DNA from: CAYLLN01 sp036496265
GTDB lineage: Bacteria; Planctomycetota; Planctomycetia; Pirellulales; Pirellulaceae
NCBI GenBank assembly: GCA_036496265.1
Contig: DASXLL010000044.1
Coordinates: 1 to 64,000 of the forward strand
Direction: 5' to 3'
DNA: 64,000 nucleotides
Positions 18,929 through 27,005 of the stretch are shown piece by piece. Position 1 is the stretch's first letter. Each line of letters starts with the position of its first letter. Under the pieces are notes generated by a model. It saw only the letters and a program-made list of their open reading frames with translations. It was not told the origin of the DNA and searched no databases. Position numbers and translations under genes: made by a program.

Positions 18929-19120
18929 CTGAAGGCACGTTAGGTGACAGTTGGCGACCGATTTGCTAATTGCGGCTGGCCACCGAATAGGCTCCGCAAG
19001 CGGCGGACGTGTGGCGGACGCGTATTTCTACCAAATTGCCGCAATGCTCGTCGCCCCACCGGGCTGAAATTGGGCGCGCGTGATGCTAAACTCACTTCGC
19101 CTCAACCGACCGAGCGGCGC
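18929..19120. other. Intergenic region with divergent promoters
   Basis: Lies between the exporter operon and the 19-23 kb gene pair. It should hold the exporter promoter. I saw no clear repeat, operator or terminator in it. Confidence 0.35.
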
Positions 19121-19408
19121 ATGTCGCAAACGAGCTGGAATCCGTACGATGCGCAAACATTGTCGGTGGAAAGCAACCGCGGGCGTGATCATCGCCGATG
19201 GTTCGGTGAAATAACCATCGTTTGGTCGCACTGGCGTAAGCTGCCAGCCGGCCAAATCGACTCCGCCGACACCATTCTCTCCCGCGTCAAGCAAGCCCTC
19301 AATTTTCTGCCACCCCACCGCTGCGACTGCGCGGCAAAAACGGATAAAATTGCATCGGAGATGGACGATGAGCGAGGTGCGACTGGTATTACTGGACGCA
19401 GAGAGTGA
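19121..19408 (+). CDS. Possible 95-residue ORF upstream of the putative zinc protein
   Basis: The frame from ATG 19121 (MSQTSWNPYDAQTLSVESN) to TGA 19408 has third positions rich in G and C like the neighbouring genes and a protein-like composition with several Trp residues. It would overlap the next gene by 41 bp in another frame. There is no ribosome-binding site and no family I recognise. It could be a real small partner of the downstream genes or chance. Confidence 0.3.
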   Translation: MSQTSWNPYDAQTLSVESNRGRDHRRWFGEITIVWSHWRKLPAGQIDSADTILSRVKQALNFLPPHRCDCAAKTDKIASEMDDERGATGITGRRE

Positions 19409-21068
19409 CCTTTCGGGCACTTGCCATGGCAGCACGGCGGATCGAATTATCGCGGCTCTGTCGGCGGAACCCGAGACGATCGGCGAATTGGAAGCTGCGT
19501 TCGCTCGCTTCGAGCGGCCGTCCAATCAACGTTTCCTGGCCTGGTTTCGCCCAGAGATCAACGACGAACCGTACGACGCCGGAGTAGTCGTCATCGACCT
19601 CGCGGCTCGCCTCATCGCGTGCGATTCGACCTATTCCAGCGCGAGCCACCGCGGCTCGGTGGACTATCAAAATGGCGATTGCGCAACGAAGGTGCGCGTT
19701 CATTATCGCTTGCCCGATGATTGGCGAATTATCGGCGACGCCTGGAATTGGCGGCCGCAGGCGGAATCGCGCCGGCGCGAGCGATTAGCGAATCCGCCGC
19801 TCGACGCTCGCGCGGTGCTCTATGGCCAGCCGCTGCTGGAATACATTGCCCGAGAATGTTTTTGCACGTTCCAGGATTCACAGGCGGATAATCCGTTAGC
19901 TCTGGCAAACAATTCCCTAACCGAGGATCGCGATTGGCATGGACTCGACGATGAGGGCTCAGTACGGACAGAACCGGATCGATCGACAATTCGCGATATT
20001 CATGCTCGTTGGCTGTTGGACCCGCGAGCGGATTTGCTCGGCCAAGCTCCGCGAGAGATCTTGCTGAGCAGAATGACTTTCATTGAAAAAGACTTGCAAG
20101 ACCGTGAATTGCAGTGGACCACACAAGGCCATTGCCCGCCCGGGCTTGACCCAATTATGCACGCCTACCGCTACGGCGGATTTGGACGACATGAAATTGT
20201 CATTTATTACTATCTGGTTCGGAGCCTATTGTGGTCGTGCCGCGACAGCGTGGCGATGTTGCTGGCGAAGCCAGAGTCCAAAATGATGACGGTCGGAGAT
20301 TTTCTGACGACGGAAGTTGATCGACTCGAAAAGTCCCGCGATGAATGGCTAAATACCCCCGATCCCGAATATCACGGCCGTACGCCGCATAGCATCATCG
20401 ACCGCGAGCGGCAGCGCTTGCCCGAGGGCATGTCGGGCGAAGACGCCATCATCGATCATGATTGCCCGCTTTGCCAAATGATGGCCGACGGGCTTTCCGG
20501 CCCAATGTTCTGGCATCTCGACGGCTGCAACATGGATTGGGAATTTGCGTTTTCGTTCGAGGCTACGCGCGAAGAATGGGAGGCCGGGCAGCGCACTTGG
20601 GAAGATTTCAATAAGAAGTTTGAAGCCGAGCAAGCGGAACGGGAGACGCTGGGCGTGAAGTATCCGAGCAGCGGCTACTCCGACCCAAATTACGTTTGGG
20701 AACGTAGCTTTGTCGCTGGCCAGTGTGACGGAATGCCCCTGGAGTTGCGACTGTTCGGCATCGGCTCGAACCTTGCCGACTTAATCGTCGACCTCAAGCA
20801 TCCGACGGAAAATCGCCTCATGATCGACCAGCTCAGTCGCGATTTTGGCAATCTGCGTGAAGTGGCTCGCTCCAAGGATCTCGCGACCAGCGCGGCTCTA
20901 GCGGAACCCGTGATCAATCGGTTTTGCGACACGCTGGCCGAAGCGGCCGCCGCACGCGAAGACATACGAGAGAAATGCGACGAACTTTCCCAGCGACTAC
21001 ACCGATTTTTCGAGCCGCCTGGCGAAAGAAATGAGTGCGAGTTAGGAGACGACGACATTCCCTTCTAG
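19368..21068 (+). CDS. Unrecognised protein with a possible Cys/His metal site
   Basis: 566 residues from ATG 19368, which has GGAG 7 nt upstream; an in-frame TTG at 19350 is less likely. No known domain was recognised. The protein is rich in Trp, Asp and Glu and lacks signal peptide and membrane segments, so it is probably cytoplasmic. Residues 366-387 contain Cys-x2-Cys (DCPLCQMM) followed by WHLDGC, giving C366, C369, H383 and C387, spaced like a zinc ligand set. The C-terminal third is helical and charged, ending in a Glu/Asp-rich tail. The SWIM-domain gene starts 64 bp downstream on the same strand, suggesting a shared transcript. Confidence 0.8.
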   Translation: MSEVRLVLLDAESDLSGTCHGSTADRIIAALSAEPETIGELEAAFARFERPSNQRFLAWFRPEINDEPYDAGVVVIDLAARLIACDSTYSSASHRGSVDYQNGDCATKVRVHYRLPDDWRIIGDAWNWRPQAESRRRERLANPPLDARAVLYGQPLLEYIARECFCTFQDSQADNPLALANNSLTEDRDWHGLDDEGSVRTEPDRSTIRDIHARWLLDPRADLLGQAPREILLSRMTFIEKDLQDRELQWTTQGHCPPGLDPIMHAYRYGGFGRHEIVIYYYLVRSLLWSCRDSVAMLLAKPESKMMTVGDFLTTEVDRLEKSRDEWLNTPDPEYHGRTPHSIIDRERQRLPEGMSGEDAIIDHDCPLCQMMADGLSGPMFWHLDGCNMDWEFAFSFEATREEWEAGQRTWEDFNKKFEAEQAERETLGVKYPSSGYSDPNYVWERSFVAGQCDGMPLELRLFGIGSNLADLIVDLKHPTENRLMIDQLSRDFGNLREVARSKDLATSAALAEPVINRFCDTLAEAAAAREDIREKCDELSQRLHRFFEPPGERNECELGDDDIPF

Positions 21069-21132
21069 GATTTCCATTCGAATTTCGGAATGCGTAAGAT
21101 TGGATGAAAGTTGCAACGCGAAAGGAGTCACC

Positions 21133-23301
21133 ATGGCACGCCAATCTTCGGCAACGAAGGAACCAAAGAATACGCAGAGTGCCGCTAGCAGCCAGTGGGC
21201 CGCGTTGACCTGGAAGGATCTGGACGAGTGGGCTGGAAGCCGCAGTGTCGAGCGAGGTCGGCGGTATCAACGCAACGGCGTCGTCAAAAACTTGGCTCTC
21301 GCCGATGACGGGCGTCTATTGGCTACGGTCATTGGCACAAAAAAATATACGGTGACCGTGGCGACCGAAGCTAAATCTGCCAGAGGCCTGAAGCTGCAAT
21401 CGACCTGCACTTGCCCGGTGGGTTCAGATGGTTGTAAGCACGCTGTAGCTACCGTGGCAGAGTTCCTGCAGTTGACGGCAAACGAAAAGCCGATCCCTGC
21501 GGCGGATCCAAACGACCAGCGCTGGGCAAAATTGTCGGCTGATTATGATCCAGAAGCGGACGAGGAAGAGGAAGATTTGGACAGAGCAAGCGATGATAGC
21601 TGTGCCAGCAATTGGCCACAAGTCGCTCGCCATCCGACAAAGCAAAAGAGCAGGACTGGCCCCCAAAAGGGAACTCGCACACGAGCAAAGTGGGACGAAC
21701 AAATTCGATCGCAAATTGATTCCAAAAGCAGGCCAGAACTGGCCTTGCTCGTGTGGTCGTTCGTGGAGCGTTTTCCGGAACTCCGCGCCGAGTTCCAGGA
21801 ACGAATTGCGTTGGCTGAAGGGGATGTTCAACGGTTAGTCGCCGACACCAAGAAGGAAATGCGCAAGGTAACGGCTGAACTCGGCTGGCAAAACCATTGG
21901 GACGGTGGCGGGCACACGCCGAGCTACGATCGCTTGAAGCATCGCCTGGAACGGCTATTGGAATTGGGGCACGCCGACGAGCTGGTTGCACTAGGTCCAG
22001 AGCTCATTGAGCGCGGAATGGCTCAAGTTGGGCAGTCGCATGACGAAGGCGAAACGGCGATGGAGCTTTCCGGTTGTTTGGAAGTTGTGTTCCAAGCCAT
22101 AGTGAAATCGAGCCTTGCGGCATCGGACCAGATCCTCTTTGCGATCAATGCTTGCTTGCAGGACGGGTACGACGTATTGGGAGAATCGTTAGGCGACATT
22201 TTAGACGCCGAATATGCTTCCGATGTTTGGTCGTGTGTCGCGGATCGGCTCTCCAAACGCTTGCAGAAAACTACGATTCGCCAGGACGAACGCAGCTTCT
22301 CCGTCAAATACCACCGCGACCAGCTCAGCAATTGGCTGCTCACAGCACTGGAAAATGCCGGACGCGGCAGCGAGGCCTCAGCCATTTACGAGGCCGAAGC
22401 TCGCGCCACCGGCAGCTATGAACGGCTGGTTAAGTATCTGATCGAGCAGCAACGAATCGAAGAGGCGGAGCAATGGGCCCGTGAAGGCATCGAACAGACC
22501 CTAGCGAAATTGCCGGGAATCGCCTCATCACTGCGGCGAATGTTGTGCGACGTGGCCCGCTGCCAAAAGCAATGGGATGTTGTTGCCGCCCACGCCGCGG
22601 CCGCATTTTTTGAACAGCCGAGCCTGCACGGATTCAAAGAGTTGATGGCCGCCGCCGAGGAGGCAAAATGTGGCGAGCATGTTCGCGCGGCGGCCCTGCA
22701 GTTCCTGGAAACCGGAAAAAAGCCAGTCCTTTACGTCACGCGTAAGGGACAGACCGAAACCGTGGTCGATCCCAATTGGATTCTGCCGGTGCTCGACTAC
22801 TTGATGCCAGCCCCACGCACGGGCTCCGCGCCTCAAAGCGTCCCCGTGCCGCACCTCAACGTCCTGCTGGAAATGGCGCTGGCTGCCAAACGCCCAGACG
22901 ACGCGCTGAAGTGGTTTGACAAAATGGCCGCGTCACAAAAAGGGACTGGTGTACGTTGGAGCAGTTGGCACGGTTACGGCGTGAGGTCCCTTGGAGAGCA
23001 GGTTGCTGCCGCGGTCGCGGCCAGCCGTCCCGAGCGTGCTCTTGAGATCTATCAGCGCGGTTTAGCGAGCCGTTTGCCCGAGGCGCACTTTGCGGCCTAT
23101 GAAGCTTGCGCGGAGTACTTGAAAAAAATGCGGCCGATTTTTTCGGCAATCCACCGCGCTGAAGACTGGCAAAAACTTGTCGCTGGCGTACGACAGAAGT
23201 ACGCCAATCGGCCGCGATTTATGGAAATTCTGGACAAACTCGAAGGGCGAACGATTCGCCAGACACAAAAATCTCCCCGTGGCGGTTTAGCACGGCGGTG
23301 A
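21133..23301 (+). CDS. SWIM zinc-finger protein with long helical-repeat tail
   Basis: 722 residues from ATG 21133, set by AGGAG 5 nt upstream. A SWIM motif CxC-x6-CxH is visible (C92, C94, C101, H103) in TCTCPVGSDGCKHAVATVAEFL, preceded by the usual RGRRYQRNGVVKNL segment. SWIM domains bind zinc and are thought to contact DNA or protein. A charged linker (about 125-200) leads to a long region of degenerate helical repeats (about 200-700) resembling TPR arrays. It lies 64 bp after the putative zinc protein. Role unknown; binding to nucleic acid or partner proteins is inference. Confidence 0.88.
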   Translation: MARQSSATKEPKNTQSAASSQWAALTWKDLDEWAGSRSVERGRRYQRNGVVKNLALADDGRLLATVIGTKKYTVTVATEAKSARGLKLQSTCTCPVGSDGCKHAVATVAEFLQLTANEKPIPAADPNDQRWAKLSADYDPEADEEEEDLDRASDDSCASNWPQVARHPTKQKSRTGPQKGTRTRAKWDEQIRSQIDSKSRPELALLVWSFVERFPELRAEFQERIALAEGDVQRLVADTKKEMRKVTAELGWQNHWDGGGHTPSYDRLKHRLERLLELGHADELVALGPELIERGMAQVGQSHDEGETAMELSGCLEVVFQAIVKSSLAASDQILFAINACLQDGYDVLGESLGDILDAEYASDVWSCVADRLSKRLQKTTIRQDERSFSVKYHRDQLSNWLLTALENAGRGSEASAIYEAEARATGSYERLVKYLIEQQRIEEAEQWAREGIEQTLAKLPGIASSLRRMLCDVARCQKQWDVVAAHAAAAFFEQPSLHGFKELMAAAEEAKCGEHVRAAALQFLETGKKPVLYVTRKGQTETVVDPNWILPVLDYLMPAPRTGSAPQSVPVPHLNVLLEMALAAKRPDDALKWFDKMAASQKGTGVRWSSWHGYGVRSLGEQVAAAVAASRPERALEIYQRGLASRLPEAHFAAYEACAEYLKKMRPIFSAIHRAEDWQKLVAGVRQKYANRPRFMEILDKLEGRTIRQTQKSPRGGLARR

Positions 23302-23388
23302 TTCGCGAGGTTTTGTGTTAAGGCATGTCAGCGGCTGCGGTTCATCGACAGTGACGTGACAACGCGGCCTTGCCAAGCACAAAACCAA

Positions 23389-24339
23389 ATGGGCCTTCAT
23401 TGTCTCCGCGAAAAGGTTTTCATCGCTGGCGGCAGCGGTTTCCTCGGCGTTTCGCTGGCAACGCACTTAGCGGACGCTGGCTATCCGGTTGCGATCCTGT
23501 CGCGCAAGCCGCCGAAAATTGCCGGTCCGTGGCGGCATGTGTCGTGGGATGCTCGGACGTTGGGCGATTGGCGCAGAGAACTGGAAGGCTCAGCCGCGGT
23601 TGTCAATCTCGTCGGCCGCAGCGTCGATTGCATCAAGACGTCCAATCACCAGGACGAAATTCTCCGCTCGCGTATCGAAGCGACGTTGGTGCTCGGACAG
23701 GCGCTGCGAGCAATTGATAATCCGCCGCCGGTGTGGGTGCAGATGAGCACTGCGCATATCGTGGGCGACCCGCCGAATGTCGTTTGCGACGAGGATTCAC
23801 CGCCGGGTTATGGCTTGGCTCCGTTTGTAGCCCAAGCCTGGGAAGCGGCCTATCAAAAGAGTGTTCTGCCATCGCAGCGGCAGGTCGTTCTTCGCACGAG
23901 CTTCGTCATCGGCCGCGATCGGGGTTGTGGAGGCGGGGCGCTCGCTCGACTCTCAGTGCTGGCAAAGCTAGGCCTCGCTGGCCGTATTGGTTCGGGCACG
24001 CAAGGCTTCAGTTGGATTCATGAATCCGATCTCAATTGCCTGTTTCAGCGGGCGATTGAAGACCAATCCATGCAAGGCACCTATATCGCCAGCTCGCCGA
24101 ATCCAGTGCCACAATGGAAATTCATGGCGGAGCTGCGGCGGGCACTCCGCGTTCCGATCGGACTGCCGGCCTTTGATTGGATGGTCAGAATCGGCGCGCC
24201 GCTTTTGCTAAGAACCGATCCCGAGCTCGCACTCTACGGTCGGTACGTCGTTTCCAAGCGACTTGCGGCCGAGCGTTTTGAATTTCGCTATGCCGAATTG
24301 GCGAGTGCGCTGACAAATCTGTTCAGCAAGTCGGGGTGA
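23389..24339 (+). CDS. TIGR01777-type NAD(P)-binding epimerase-like protein (SDR39U1 family)
   Basis: 316 residues. The Rossmann start VFIAGGSGFLGVSLATHL has the GxxGxxG dinucleotide motif. Family landmarks are AVVNLVGRSVDC, ILRSRIEATLVLG, GSGTQGFSWIHESDL and a hydrophobic C-terminal segment. Proteins of this family are extended SDRs of uncertain substrate, often called sugar nucleotide epimerases without proof. The start is uncertain: a GTG at 23356 would add 11 residues, and neither has a good ribosome-binding site. The last codons and the TGA (24337-24339) overlap the 3' end of a tRNA gene on the other strand. Confidence 0.88.
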   Translation: MGLHCLREKVFIAGGSGFLGVSLATHLADAGYPVAILSRKPPKIAGPWRHVSWDARTLGDWRRELEGSAAVVNLVGRSVDCIKTSNHQDEILRSRIEATLVLGQALRAIDNPPPVWVQMSTAHIVGDPPNVVCDEDSPPGYGLAPFVAQAWEAAYQKSVLPSQRQVVLRTSFVIGRDRGCGGGALARLSVLAKLGLAGRIGSGTQGFSWIHESDLNCLFQRAIEDQSMQGTYIASSPNPVPQWKFMAELRRALRVPIGLPAFDWMVRIGAPLLLRTDPELALYGRYVVSKRLAAERFEFRYAELASALTNLFSKSG

Positions 24340-24405
24340 TAGGATTTGAACCTACGACCTCTTGGTCCCAAACCAAGCGCACTAGCCAGGCTGTGCTACA
24401 CCCCG
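24331..24405 (-). tRNA. tRNA-Pro (anticodon TGG)
   Basis: Read on the minus strand, 75 nt fold as a full cloverleaf. The acceptor stem CGGGGTG pairs with CACCCCG and has discriminator A. The anticodon stem CTTGG/CCAAG encloses TTTGGGA, anticodon TGG, decoding proline CCN codons. The T-arm contains GGTTCAAATCC. CCA is not encoded, so it must be added enzymatically. The 3' nine bases overlap the end of the convergent epimerase gene. Confidence 0.95.
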
Positions 24406-24510
24406 TTGGTCAGCTTATTTTAGGTGAACGCCGGGAGATTGGCGAGACGCGTTCGCGGCCGAATCAATCCAAAATGCCGAATGAGGAAGCTCGAATGACC
24501 AATCTGCAAT

Positions 24511-25572
24511 TCAGGCCGCGTTGCGCCGTGAGGCGCCGGCAATCGCGTCGGTGAGCTGGGCGCGAAGATGTTCGAATTCATCGTGGTTTTGGAAATGAAT
24601 CGTGAGCTTGCCTTTTCCCCGAGCGTTGGCTTTGATTTCGACTTTACAGCCGAGCGCGTGGCGGAACTCTTGCTCTAACGACGCGACTTGGTCGCTTTGG
24701 GTTCGCTTCTTGCTTCCGGGACCAGGCAAAACGTCGGCTTCTTCGGGCTCGTCTTCATTGACTTGCTCGGACACAAGCCGTTCGATCTCGCGAACGCTGA
24801 GGCCTTCGCTTTGAATCCGCTCGGCAAGAGCAACCTGTTGATGTTCATCGCCCAGGGGCAATAATGCGCGGGCATGGCCGGCAGTAATCGTGCCTTGGCG
24901 GAGGCCATCGAGGATGCAGCCGGGAAGTTCCAAGAGGCGCATCAAATTGGCGATTGTCGAGCGATCGATTTTCAGCCGCTGGGCCAGATCGTCTTGCGTG
25001 CAGCGGTGTTCGTCGAGATACCGCTTGAACGAAAGCGCCTTTTCAACCGGGTTCAGGTCCTTGCGCTGCAAGTTTTCGACAATGGCGAGCTCGGCGACGA
25101 GCCGGTCATCCGCTTCGCGAACGCGGGCGGGAATCGTCGTCCAGCCGGCGTGTTTGGCGGCCCGCAATCGCCGCTCACCGGAAATGAGTTGATAGCGGCC
25201 ATTGACGCGGCGGACGAGAATGGGCTGGAGGAGATCGTGCTCTTTGAGGCTCTCGGAGAGCGAGACGATTTCAGCGCTCGAAAATTCACGCCGCGGCTGA
25301 AACGGGTTCTCTTCGATTTCTGCCAGTGGTAGTTGTACAAGGCCGCTGGTTTCGTTCGCTGCCTGCGGACTGGCCAGCGCGGCGGTGCTAGCGTCACTGA
25401 GATCGAGGCCGCCGTCAATTGTTACTCCCTCGCTCGTGCTTTGGGCTTGGGCTGTATCAGTGTTGCTGGTGCCCGTGGGGGCAATGACGCCGCTGGCCGG
25501 GACGGGATCGGCCTCCAGGGGCGTACCGAGCAGAGCAGCAAGACCACGACCCAGACGACGGTCCCTTATCAC
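24511..25572 (-). CDS. parB: Chromosome partitioning protein ParB
   Basis: ParB binds parS, loads as a CTP-dependent clamp and marks the origin region for segregation. The N-terminal RRLGRGLAALLG box (ParA contact and stimulation), the CTP-binding domain with GERRLRAAK and ENLQRKDLNPVE, and a helix-turn-helix in TQDDLAQRLKIDRSTIANLM are all present. The GTG at 25572 (VIRDRRLGRGL) is preferred because GGGAGG lies 10 nt upstream; a GTG at 25593 would add 7 residues. Three parS-like sites lie just upstream. No parA gene is adjacent, whereas most bacteria have parA directly before parB. Confidence 0.95.
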   Translation of the reverse strand: MIRDRRLGRGLAALLGTPLEADPVPASGVIAPTGTSNTDTAQAQSTSEGVTIDGGLDLSDASTAALASPQAANETSGLVQLPLAEIEENPFQPRREFSSAEIVSLSESLKEHDLLQPILVRRVNGRYQLISGERRLRAAKHAGWTTIPARVREADDRLVAELAIVENLQRKDLNPVEKALSFKRYLDEHRCTQDDLAQRLKIDRSTIANLMRLLELPGCILDGLRQGTITAGHARALLPLGDEHQQVALAERIQSEGLSVREIERLVSEQVNEDEPEEADVLPGPGSKKRTQSDQVASLEQEFRHALGCKVEIKANARGKGKLTIHFQNHDEFEHLRAQLTDAIAGASRRNAA

Positions 25573-25713
25573 GGCTGACGTGCCTCCCTGCACAAGATCG
25601 ACGAATGATTCCCGCAGATGGCGTGAAGTGGAAATCCATTTCGCACTTAACGACCTAGCTCAGTACATCGTCGCGACGAGCGAGTTGCCGTTTCAACAAT
25701 CGTTAGAGGCGGT

Positions 25714-25729
25714 AGTTCCACGTGAAACG
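25714..25729. promoter_or_regulatory. parS site 1
   Basis: Sixteen bases AGTTCCACGTGAAACG, centred on CACGTG, match the bacterial parS consensus (TGTTNCACGTGNAACA) at most positions. It lies about 140 bp upstream of the parB start and is the nearest of three sites. Confidence 0.88.
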
Positions 25730-25750
25730 GTTTAGCGGTCGCAGTTTACC

Positions 25751-25766
25751 TGTTTCACGTGGAACG
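25751..25766. promoter_or_regulatory. parS site 2
   Basis: TGTTTCACGTGGAACG matches the parS consensus at 15 of 16 positions, the best of the three copies. Its centre is 37 bp from site 1. Confidence 0.92.
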
Positions 25767-25773
25767 CGCAGGT

Positions 25774-25792
25774 TCACTTTTGCTCAAAGTGA
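25774..25792. repeat. Short perfect inverted repeat between parS sites
   Basis: TCACTTT and AAAGTGA, 7-bp arms around a 5-base centre, lie between parS sites 2 and 3. It could be a protein-binding site or a weak hairpin near the parB promoter region. Function unknown. Confidence 0.6.
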
Positions 25793-25799
25793 CCGCCAG

Positions 25800-25815
25800 C
25801 GTTCCACGTGGAACC
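25800..25815. promoter_or_regulatory. parS site 3
   Basis: CGTTCCACGTGGAACC, a perfect palindrome in its central 14 bases and a close parS match. Its centre is 49 bp from site 2. It sits inside an ORF extension of the next gene, which supports a downstream start for that gene. Confidence 0.88.
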
Positions 25816-25915
25816 GGCAAGATGGCGAAACGAGTTAGTCTTGGGTATGCCGCTTGCATTGTCATTCGATAGCAAGTGGGCGGATTTCGACCGTTTTGGC
25901 GAAAGGGGCAGAATC

Positions 25916-26995
25916 ATGAAGACCACAAAAGCATTCGTGACTGGGGCAATGCTCGGGGCGGGAGCGTTGTATTTTTTGGATCCGCGAATGGGAAATCGGC
26001 GGCGATCGCTGATCGCGGATCAGATTCGCCGCATGTCGCGAAAGGCGTCGTGTGCTGTGGATGCTGGGGTTCGTGACTTGGGAAACAGGACGCGGGGGAT
26101 TATGCACGAAGCAGGGTCGTTTGTGGGAAACGGCGAGTGGCCGCAGCCGCAGCGCCACACAACGATGGCCGAACAGTGCCCGCTAGCCATGTCGCCGGGA
26201 GCTCGATTGCTTTCCGCGGGATGCGGAACGGCGCTGATGGCGAACTGTATGATCCGGCGGTCGCCGAGTGCGGTGCTATGGGGCACGCTGGGCTTTGTCA
26301 TGTTTGCGAAGGCGGTCGATGCCGGCCCGCGCGGCGTACACGTTGAAAAGACCTTCGACATCGAGGCGCCGCCGGAGAAGGTATTCGATTTCTTCACGCA
26401 TCCCAACAATTGGATGCGTGTTAGTGACGTGGTGACGAATGTCGAAGTGTTCGACGATGGGAGGTTTGCCAAGACGCTGCTGATCGCGGGTGTACCGCTG
26501 CGGTTCGAGGAGCGATTTGTCCGTTGCAAAGAGAATTGCCTCATTGAAACGCAGTCAGAGCCGAGTTCGGTGATGAAGTTCGACAAGCATCTGACTCTTG
26601 AGGAAGTCGGAAATGGTTGCACGCGACTGCGGATGTCGTTTCATTACCATCCGCCGGGCGGGACGCTTGGTCATGCGATTGCGAGTGTGTTTGGGATCGA
26701 CGCCAAGTCCGTTCTCACGGATTTGCTGGTGAGGATGAAGTACTACCTCGAAACCGGACGTGAGCCGCACGATTCGGTTTGCAGCCGCAGGCGTCACGCG
26801 GGTCATCGATCCTCGACGGGCAGCGGTTCGCACCGCGACGCCGAGAGCGGCGCGATGCTAGGAGCCGGTGCGCCGGCGGAAGATGCGCGGCGATTCGACA
26901 TGCGTAGTTTTGAGCAGCCAACCCCGTGGCCGAAATCGGAGGAGGTTGTTGCCTCCGAGTTGCCAGGCGAACATTTCCCTACAGCAATGGATTGA
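25916..26995 (+). CDS. SRPBCC-fold protein with YtxH-like N-terminus
   Basis: 359 residues from ATG 25916. The N-terminus MKTTKAFVTGAMLGAGAL then YFLDPRMGNRRRSL is a short hydrophobic segment followed by basic residues, as in YtxH-like membrane-associated proteins. A second hydrophobic region lies around 115-140. Residues about 145-290 form an SRPBCC/polyketide-cyclase-like domain (VEKTFDIEAPPEKVFDFFTHPNNWMRV and VGNGCTRLRMSFHYHPPGG), a fold that binds hydrophobic ligands. The remaining tail is polar and low in complexity. An upstream start at 25808 would cover parS site 3 and is rejected. Function unknown. Confidence 0.8.
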   Translation: MKTTKAFVTGAMLGAGALYFLDPRMGNRRRSLIADQIRRMSRKASCAVDAGVRDLGNRTRGIMHEAGSFVGNGEWPQPQRHTTMAEQCPLAMSPGARLLSAGCGTALMANCMIRRSPSAVLWGTLGFVMFAKAVDAGPRGVHVEKTFDIEAPPEKVFDFFTHPNNWMRVSDVVTNVEVFDDGRFAKTLLIAGVPLRFEERFVRCKENCLIETQSEPSSVMKFDKHLTLEEVGNGCTRLRMSFHYHPPGGTLGHAIASVFGIDAKSVLTDLLVRMKYYLETGREPHDSVCSRRRHAGHRSSTGSGSHRDAESGAMLGAGAPAEDARRFDMRSFEQPTPWPKSEEVVASELPGEHFPTAMD

Positions 26996-27005
26996 GTCGG
27001 GGTGC

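Noticed and set aside
25808..25915. Upstream start of the SRPBCC gene
   Set aside because: It would run through parS site 3, and the ATG at 25916 begins a family-like N-terminus.
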